DNA of 64,000 nt, from positions 124,001 through 188,000 of the forward strand of contig JADJWZ010000041.1 of assembly GCA_016716125.1 (NCBI GenBank), read 5' to 3'. Below, in pieces: positions 58,258 through 64,000 of the stretch (position 1 is the stretch's first letter; each line of letters starts with the position of its first letter). Position numbers and translations under genes: made by a program. The notes under the pieces were generated by a model that was given only the letters and a program-made list of their open reading frames with translations, had not been told where the DNA came from and searched no databases. This stretch comes from Ignavibacteria bacterium. Its GTDB lineage: Bacteria > Bacteroidota > Ignavibacteria > Tepidaquicellales > Tepidaquicellaceae.

Positions 58258-58698
58258 ATGACAACAGTAAATGTTTATCTAACCTTTAACGGTAATTGCT
58301 TAGAAGCTTTTAATTTTTACAAATCTGTTTTCGGAGGGGAATTTCCTTATGTAGGTAAATTCAGCGATATGCCTTCCGGAGAAGGGATGCCGCCGGTTCC
58401 CGACAGTGAGAAAGACAAGATCATGCACATCAGTTTACCTGTAAGTAAAGAGACAACAATTATGGGAAGCGATTCTTCAGAAGCATTCGGGCAAAATATA
58501 GTTGCGGGCAATAACTTTTCCATCTCCATAAACACAGACAGTAAGGAAGAAGCTGACAGATTTTTCAGCGGACTTTCAGAAGGCGGTGAAATTACAATGC
58601 CGATGAACAATACTTTCTGGGGAGCTTACTTCGGCATGTTTACAGATAAATTCGGAATCAACTGGATGATCAATGTTGATCAAAAGCAGCCGGAGTAA
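58258..58698 (+). CDS. PhnB/YjdN-like VOC protein
   Basis: A 146-residue glyoxalase-fold protein of the PhnB type: VNVYLTFNGNCLEAFNFYKS, VFGGEFPYVGKFSDMPSGEG, DKIMHISLPVSKETTIMGSD and AYFGMFTDKFGINWMINVD. PhnB-like proteins are often mislabelled as demethylubiquinone methyltransferases; the real function is unknown in most cases. Single-gene unit with an AT-rich leader of short A/T repeats. Confidence 0.85.
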   Translation: MTTVNVYLTFNGNCLEAFNFYKSVFGGEFPYVGKFSDMPSGEGMPPVPDSEKDKIMHISLPVSKETTIMGSDSSEAFGQNIVAGNNFSISINTDSKEEADRFFSGLSEGGEITMPMNNTFWGAYFGMFTDKFGINWMINVDQKQPE

Positions 58699-58811
58699 AT
58701 ATTAAGACCTGTGAATTTAAAATTGAAATTTATTATTTTTACAAAGAAAAAATCAGATAATAGCTTTTTGTTTAAACTCAGAATTTTTAATAAATTTATA
58801 TATCATTTATT

Positions 58812-60581
58812 ATGAAAGTTTCTAATTTAGTCATTTTATTTTTAATCTTAAATTTTTTTACCGGAGTGAATACAGGATCATCACCCGATGATGAACTCAT
58901 GAAATTATTCGACGATCTGGAAGAATATAATCTGCGGACTTATCCCGAAGGTGCGACCTATAATGGTGATCACAGATATGACGACAGACTTTCGGATAAT
59001 TCCGTAGCAGCGGTATTTGCATATTATGACACAATAAGGGCTTATATGAGCAGACTTAATTCGATAGAATATAATAATTTATCTGAGTCAAATAAATTAA
59101 ACTACGATCTCTTTAAATCTTCAATGGAAGAAAATCTTGCCGGTGAAAAGTTTAAAGGATATTTAATGCCGATGGGACAGCAGTGGGGAATTCACATTAA
59201 TTCACCGCAGTTAGTTAATTATCAGCCGGTCTCTACATATGAAGAATATCAGAAATATTTTTCACGGTTAAGACAGCTTGAATCAAAATTCGATAATCCC
59301 ATTTCCAATATGAGAAAGGGAATTGCAGAAGGTTATGTCATGCCGGTGTTTCTGATGGATCAGACTCTCCCGCAGATAGAAAAAATTATTGTAAGCGATC
59401 CCGAACAGTCAGTGTTTTATTCTACTCTGAAAAAAGAAAACAAACTTTCAGCCGAAGAGAAATTACTGGTTGAAAATGAACTTAAAGAAATAATTACTAC
59501 TGTGATAAATCCATCTTATAAGAAACTTTATGAATTTGTTAAAACTGAATATCTTCCTGCATGCAGGACGGAAGCCGGAGTGTGGGCTATTCCAAATGGT
59601 AAAGAGATGTATGAATATTCGATCAAGAATTACACCACTTTAGATCTGACTGCAGATGAAATCCATAATATTGGCTTAAGTGAAGTGGCAAGAATAAATG
59701 CCGAAATGGAAAAAGTAAAAGATCAGGCAGGATTTAAGGGCACACTTGCGGAGTTCAATGAATTTCTGAAAACCGATCCTCAGTTTTACTATACAGAGAA
59801 AGAAGATCTTATGAACGGGTACAGGGATATTCTTAAAAAAATGGATGCAAAATTACCGGAGCTTTTCGGAATATTGCCTGAAGCAAAATATGATCTCTTT
59901 GAAATGGAAGAATACAGAGCTGCTTCTGCACCGCAGGCGTATTACTACAGCGCTCCTGAAGACAGATCCAGACCGGGATACTTTTATGTGAATACATATG
60001 ATCTGCCTTCCAGACCAAAATATACAATGACTGCGCTTGCTCTGCATGAAGCCGTTCCCGGACATCATCTGCAGATCGCAATTTCACAGGAACTTAAAGA
60101 CCTGCCAAAATTCAGAAGAGACCTTGGTTACACTGTGTTCGTCGAAGGATGGGGACTCTATGCAGAAAGTCTCGGATATGAGACCGGAATGTATGAAGAT
60201 CTTTATCAGCTTTACGGCGCACTGACTTTTGAAATGTGGAGAGCGTGCAGGCTTGTAGTCGATACCGGCATTCACGATAAAAGGTGGACACGAGAACAGG
60301 CCTTCGAATATATGAAAAATAATATGGCGTCTTCAGATCACGATATCAGAACAGAAGTTGACAGATACATTGCCTGGGACGGACAGGCTCTTGCCTATAA
60401 AATCGGTGAGCTAAAGATCAAAGAGTTAAGGAAAAACGCTGAAGAAAAGCTCGGTGAAAATTTTGACATTAAAAAATTCCATGATCAGATATTAAAAAAC
60501 GGAGCTGTACCTCTACCGCTGCTTGAGAAAATCGTCAACGACTGGGTAAGCGCAGAATTAAATAAAAAGAATCTTAATTAA
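58812..60581 (+). CDS. DUF885 family zinc peptidase-like protein
   Basis: A 589-residue exported protein: signal peptide (LVILFLILNFFTGVNTG) then a DUF885 body. The zinc motif HEAVPGHH (residues 412-419) with LQIAISQEL is the HExxH-type site of this family, and RDLGYTVFVEGWGLYAESLG supplies the downstream glutamate helix. Upstream, FYVNTYDLPSRPKYTMTALA and the C-terminal segment EVDRYIAWDGQALAYKIGEL are also typical. DUF885 proteins are M32/M3-like gluzincin peptidases of unknown specificity; an envelope location is inferred from the signal. Confidence 0.88.
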   Translation: MKVSNLVILFLILNFFTGVNTGSSPDDELMKLFDDLEEYNLRTYPEGATYNGDHRYDDRLSDNSVAAVFAYYDTIRAYMSRLNSIEYNNLSESNKLNYDLFKSSMEENLAGEKFKGYLMPMGQQWGIHINSPQLVNYQPVSTYEEYQKYFSRLRQLESKFDNPISNMRKGIAEGYVMPVFLMDQTLPQIEKIIVSDPEQSVFYSTLKKENKLSAEEKLLVENELKEIITTVINPSYKKLYEFVKTEYLPACRTEAGVWAIPNGKEMYEYSIKNYTTLDLTADEIHNIGLSEVARINAEMEKVKDQAGFKGTLAEFNEFLKTDPQFYYTEKEDLMNGYRDILKKMDAKLPELFGILPEAKYDLFEMEEYRAASAPQAYYYSAPEDRSRPGYFYVNTYDLPSRPKYTMTALALHEAVPGHHLQIAISQELKDLPKFRRDLGYTVFVEGWGLYAESLGYETGMYEDLYQLYGALTFEMWRACRLVVDTGIHDKRWTREQAFEYMKNNMASSDHDIRTEVDRYIAWDGQALAYKIGELKIKELRKNAEEKLGENFDIKKFHDQILKNGAVPLPLLEKIVNDWVSAELNKKNLN

Positions 60582-60606
60582 TTAAATTATTTTAAATAAA
60601 GTAATT

Positions 60607-61731
60607 ATGAAACTACTACAGGCAATTTTATTTATAATGTTTCCTTTTGAATTAATAGCTCAGTACACTTTTCTCACACCGTCAAATTTTAACTTTCCGG
60701 TAAGACAACAGCTCTGGACACTGACAGGTGATGATCCGTTTATAAAACCGGACAAAAGTTTTTCAATAGGGCTATCATATAACTATTCATCCGCTGAAAA
60801 ATTTTTTGATACTGACGGGAATTCTCAGGAGATCAAGATGAATTTTTTCCAGTATAATAAACCGGAAGAGCAGGGCGGATATTTCAGAAAACACGGCGCA
60901 ATACTCACAGGTCAGTATCACTGGAAAGGTCTTAACAAAGTCATAGTAAGGTTTCCTTTTACATTCACAGAAATGAAATCATATTCTTCCACTACAGATG
61001 TCAAACCGCAGGAAGAATTTATCAAACCGAGAGGTCCGTTTCAGGATCTTGAATTGTCTTATGTAAGAAAAATTATTTTATCGGACAATATCGATATGTT
61101 TGCGGGAGGCGGACTTACTGTTCCGACTTCACGTCCGAAGAGATATCTTGACAATCCGCAAGGCGGTTACGGAAATACATGGACGAATAATCTGAATCTT
61201 TATTTTTCATTAGCTCAGAGTTCATTCAGATTTACTGGCGGCGCAAAATATATTCTGACTTATCCGCATACGGAAGAATTGTTCACGCCAAGACCATTTG
61301 GAATTGGTTATCCTTATCAGTATGAAGGCAGCATTACATTTACCGAGATGAATAATTTTATTGAACAGAATCCGTTTGAAAGTAAAATAAAATCCGGATC
61401 GCTTATGTTTGCGGACTTTGTGGCGGATTACTTTTTTAAATCCGGTACTTCTTTGTCAATGCAGTTTCAGTATTTCAGCAGCTCGGGAGATAAGTTTGAC
61501 AGTAATGTTCCTGTGAAGTTTGAAAAGGAAAACGGAGTCATTACGCCTGTAGAATTTATTACAGAACTTGAAGGCGGTCATTCAGGAACTATAAGGTTAT
61601 ATGTAAGTCAGGAATTTGCTAAAACATCAAAAACTAATTTTAGTTTTTCACTTGGTTTCGGTCAGACCATCTTCGGGAATAATGCGCAGGGTGAAGCTAA
61701 TATAATTCTCGGGCTTGTGGGAAATTTCTGA
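60607..61731 (+). CDS. Exported outer-membrane beta-barrel-like protein
   Basis: A signal peptide ending ELIAQ precedes 357 residues of alternating hydrophobic/polar strands (KSFSIGLSYNYSSAEKFFD, FRKHGAILTGQYHWKGLNK, LNLYFSLAQSSFRFTGGAKY, SGTSLSMQFQYFSSSGD) and the chain ends in phenylalanine (LGLVGNF), as outer-membrane barrels do. I infer a small outer-membrane channel or lipid-handling barrel but recognise no named family. It follows the DUF885 gene after 25 bases and is probably co-transcribed with it. Confidence 0.7.
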   Translation: MKLLQAILFIMFPFELIAQYTFLTPSNFNFPVRQQLWTLTGDDPFIKPDKSFSIGLSYNYSSAEKFFDTDGNSQEIKMNFFQYNKPEEQGGYFRKHGAILTGQYHWKGLNKVIVRFPFTFTEMKSYSSTTDVKPQEEFIKPRGPFQDLELSYVRKIILSDNIDMFAGGGLTVPTSRPKRYLDNPQGGYGNTWTNNLNLYFSLAQSSFRFTGGAKYILTYPHTEELFTPRPFGIGYPYQYEGSITFTEMNNFIEQNPFESKIKSGSLMFADFVADYFFKSGTSLSMQFQYFSSSGDKFDSNVPVKFEKENGVITPVEFITELEGGHSGTIRLYVSQEFAKTSKTNFSFSLGFGQTIFGNNAQGEANIILGLVGNF

Positions 61732-61760
61732 TTATATTAAACAACTTTTTATAAGTATAA

Positions 61761-62802
61761 TTGCCAATCAAAAATTACAAATTAAAAATTAAAAATATTA
61801 AAATTACAAAATTGATTAAATTTATTCTGACTATTCTCATTTCAACTATCTTTATATCAGTTTCAGATTTATCCGCGCAGTACAGCAGCCCCGAAAGCGT
61901 AACCTATGACAGTATCGGTAAAAGATATCTTGTTTCAAATACTTCCGGTCAGAAAATTTCCCAGAGAAGTCAGACACACAAACGCCGCTGAGATATTTAA
62001 TGTAACTTTAAGCGGTTCAACTTTTCTCAATGATCTTGCAGCGGATGAAAACGGAATGCTTTATGTAACTGACTTCACAAACAGAAGAATTTATAAGGTA
62101 AATACTTTAAACGGCGAATGGTGGATCTATGTCGCGAGCACAACCAATACGCCGAACGGAATTTATGTCGATGCAGTCCGCAACAGACTGCTGGTATGCT
62201 GCTGGGGTTCAAACGCTCCTGTGAAATCCGTAAATCTCGCAGACTCTTCAATTTCAAATATCATTACAACGCCTTACGGAAATTGTGACGGAATATCTCT
62301 TGATAAATATGACAATGTTTATATTTCCACATGGAGCGCTCAGTCTGTTGTAAGGTATGACATTAATTTCAGCGGACCTGCATTCAATGTAGTCAGCGGC
62401 TTAAGCAATCCTGCGGATATTTATGTAAATAAAGCTACTGACACTCTTGCAGTTCCGAACGCATCCAATAACACAGTGACATTTCACCTTATTGATTATC
62501 CTTCCGGCGTTAATTCAAATCAGACAGGTATTCCAAACAGCGCTGAACTTTATCAGAACTATCCGAATCCGTTCAATCCGGAAACTGTGATCAGATTTGA
62601 TTTAAGGGAATCAAAATTCATTTCGCTTAAAATTTTTGATATACTTGGTAATGAGATCACTTCTTTGTTAAATGAAAAGAAGAATTCAGGAAATTACGAA
62701 TTAAAATTTGACGGAGGCAGTTTAGCAGGCGGAGTTTATTTTTACAGGCTTACAGCGGACGGAGTTTCCGTTGATACTAAAAGTATGATTCTTTTAAAAT
62801 AA
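61761..62802 (+). CDS. NHL/SMP-30-like secreted protein with T9SS tail, frameshifted
   Basis: A TTG start gives a basic N-terminus and signal (FILTILISTIFISVSDLSAQ) followed by YSSPESVTYDSIGKRYLVSN. The frame breaks near 61960, where one base shift continues REVRHTNAAEIFNVTLSGST into the long frame 61906-62802. The body is an NHL/SMP-30-like propeller (DLAADENGMLYVTDFTNRRI, GISLDKYDNVYISTWSAQ, LSNPADIYVNKATDTLAVPN) and the end is a type IX sorting domain (LYQNYPNPFNPETVIRFD, AGGVYFYRLTAD, ending KSMILLK). It should be exported to the surface; function unknown. Confidence 0.85.
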
Positions 62803-62867
62803 TTAGGAATTAATAATTACGAATTACAAAATTCAAATTACAAATAAATATTTTTAAAAATACATTA

Positions 62868-62908
62868 TCCCGCAGAGATCAAAATCTTTGCGGGATTTTT
62901 TTAAAAGT
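62868..62908 (+). terminator. Rho-independent terminator
   Basis: ATCCCGCAGAGA pairs with TCTTTGCGGGAT around a short loop, followed by TTTTTTT. It lies 66 bases after the NHL-type gene and ends the long plus-strand run. Confidence 0.8.
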
Positions 62909-63043
62909 AACTTCCGCACACAGCCGCGCTTTCCGCACGCGCATTGTCAGTCGATGTATGGGTATCGCAGAAAAATTACACCGCAGCGATTACAGCCGGA
63001 TCTTTCAATCTCCAGGTTAGAAATACGTATATATATTGGAAAT

Positions 63044-63292
63044 TTATAATGTAAATGGATAGAATTGCTTTAGTTTTGATAATTCGTCTTTCATTTCTTT
63101 ACGGACTACTTTTTTTAATAAATGCAATTTACCAAATTTCTTTATCCAATTCCGTATAGTTGTCCCTCCACCAATTGAATAAAGCTTTCGGGTGCTACAC
63201 ATGGTCAACTTTCCTTCTTCTATCTGACTAACTACACTTTGTTTAAATGCAGTACTGTATTGCTTGGTTATTCCTTCGGTTTTAATTTGCAT
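63044..63292 (-). pseudogene. Truncated IS3-type transposase OrfA
   Basis: An 82-residue fragment: QYSTAFKQSVVSQIEEGKLT, MCSTRKLYSIGGGTTIRNWI and KKFGKLHLLKKVVRKEMKDE form the N-terminal helix-turn-helix DNA-binding domain of OrfA proteins. The family is usually 100-130 residues, ending in a coiled coil; here the end (QFYPFTL) is unlike any OrfA and the coiled coil is missing. The gene is therefore inactive. Confidence 0.8.
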
Positions 63293-63296
63293 CTGG

Positions 63297-63361
63297 CTTG
63301 TCCTTTCGGTTTATGTTTACAAAAATAAATTAATTTTTTTGTAAACCTATTTCAGGACAAG
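63297..63361 (+). repeat. Large inverted repeat at the IS end
   Basis: CTTGTCCT (63297-63304) is the inverse of AGGACAAG (63354-63361), and GTTTACAAAAA (63315-63325) is the inverse of TTTTTGTAAAC (63336-63346). The outer arm is the terminal repeat of the insertion sequence; the inner arm is a second diverged copy facing it, five bases upstream of the orfA start. Confidence 0.75.
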
Positions 63362-63437
63362 ACACTACTAACTATTAACTCTTAACTATTAACTATCTAA
63401 GTATCTGACATTTGAAATTTGTAATTTGTAATTGCTC

Positions 63438-64000
63438 TTAAGGAGTAACCGCGCTTACAAAATTAAACGCATTATTATCCGCAAACACTGCATCAGCAAG
63501 ATCTATCACACCGTCGCCATTCAGATCAGTCGGCAGATATCCCGATTCAAAGTTGAATGCATCGTTATCAATAAGACTGCCGTCTGCAAGATCGATCGTC
63601 CCGTCCTGATTTACGTCACCGCTGTAAATACCGAATCTTACAGGTGAAGTATCTATCTGAATCAGATTATTTCCAAATGCCTGTGATGTTGCACCTGAGA
63701 AATTGTAGCCCACTGAACCGCCAGCAGTGACAGAAACTCCTGCTGAGCTCCAGGTCTCAATGCTGTTTCTATGTTTGATAGCAATATAAAAATTTCCGGA
63801 AGAGGCATTGTTGAATTGCAGAATTGCACTTCCATCAGACTGAACTTCAGTCAAAGCACTGTCTTTCAATGAGTATGGAGATGCAGAATTTCTAAGAAAT
63901 ACATTGATCCTGTCAGCCACTTGTGAATCGCCAAACTCACTGTAAAAACCTTCAATGAACATTGTTAGATTTAATGTAATAGCCGGACTTGTTGTAACTG
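63438..64000 (-). CDS. C-terminal part of a secreted protein with dockerin-like repeats
   Basis: The gene reads from the right edge (open frame TTSPAITLNLTMFIEGFY) to a stop at 63438. It contains a beta-sandwich carboxypeptidase-regulatory-like segment (SDGSAILQFNNASSGNFYIA, IKHRNSIETWSSAGVSVTAG) and two tandem calcium-loop repeats, GDVNQDGTIDLADGSLIDND and DLNGDGVIDLADAVFADNN, each with the DxNxDGxIDLAD pattern of dockerin type I. It ends NAFNFVSAVTP. I recall this domain order in large surface proteins of Ignavibacteria. The first methionine in frame, at 63962, is internal. Confidence 0.8.
   Translation of the reverse strand, partial: VTTSPAITLNLTMFIEGFYSEFGDSQVADRINVFLRNSASPYSLKDSALTEVQSDGSAILQFNNASSGNFYIAIKHRNSIETWSSAGVSVTAGGSVGYNFSGATSQAFGNNLIQIDTSPVRFGIYSGDVNQDGTIDLADGSLIDNDAFNFESGYLPTDLNGDGVIDLADAVFADNNAFNFVSAVTP

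Larger units (their letters stand above)
63044..63361 (-). mobile_element. Remnant of an IS3-family insertion sequence
   Basis: The right side ends in an outer terminal repeat that reads TGTCCTGAAATAGGTTTAC on the minus strand (63359-63341), a pattern I recall for IS elements of Bacteroidota. A transposase orfA starts 67 bases in and is cut off at 63044. No orfB, and no matching left terminal repeat, is visible to the left, so only one end of the element remains. Confidence 0.7.

Noticed and set aside
63362..63437. Short direct repeats resembling a CRISPR array
   Set aside because: The units are about 10 bases of ACTATTAACT with no regular spacers; it is simple-sequence repetition.

Overview
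The window looks like AT-rich chromosome from the Bacteroidota/Chlorobiota side of the tree, most like Ignavibacteria or Kapabacteria. Four secreted proteins (starting at 17282, 18687, 40712 and 61761) end in a type IX secretion sorting tail of the form NYPNPFNPSTTIKF. There is a tmRNA whose tag ends YAMAA, Shine-Dalgarno sequences are rare, and about a quarter of genes appear to start with TTG. Many genes are split by single-base frameshifts, often at short homopolymers. Reading across the breaks restores intact family motifs, so most breaks look like uncorrected long-read errors rather than true pseudogenes.

Layout. 1-5.8 kb: tail of a large secreted protein, a lipoprotein, broken tsaD (minus), an exported Bacteroidota family of unknown function and a metal/cobalamin-type binding lipoprotein. 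5.9-16.3 kb: housekeeping genes: ettA, a lytic transglycosylase, a class V aminotransferase, an HNH nuclease, an aldehyde dehydrogenase, a GNAT enzyme, an orphan NuoM-like subunit and a DUF445 protein. 16.4-21.4 kb: an unknown protein, two tandem choice-of-anchor-B paralogues and a luciferase-like monooxygenase. 21.5-30.2 kb: phosphate uptake genes pstS-pstC-pstA-pstB, then an L,D-transpeptidase, a TonB protein, a second PstS-like lipoprotein and a TPR protein. 30.3-36.2 kb: an M20 peptidase, a DUF3098-like protein and tmRNA, facing a minus-strand cluster rpmH-rnpA-yidD-yidC-glycosyltransferase. 36.4-42.9 kb: a sodium:solute symporter, bcp, an acyltransferase, arylamine N-acetyltransferase and a BNR/Ycf48-like T9SS cargo.

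43-62.8 kb is an accessory run in which every gene lies on the plus strand. It holds mostly small single-gene units (GNATs, VOC proteins, DUF4256, DUF1697, a serine hydrolase, lipoproteins), an MBOAT/SGNH acylation pair, an exported beta-carbonic anhydrase and a DUF885 peptidase. Between 43.0 and 47.5 kb the spacers carry three kinds of short repeat: a hairpin with compensatory base changes, a long imperfect palindrome with a second inverted copy, and a 50-bp direct repeat. The right edge has a truncated IS3-type orfA and the end of a secreted protein with dockerin-like calcium-loop repeats.

I found no defence system, CRISPR array, rRNA or tRNA. The most unusual feature is the repeat-studded cassette-like run at 43-47.5 kb.
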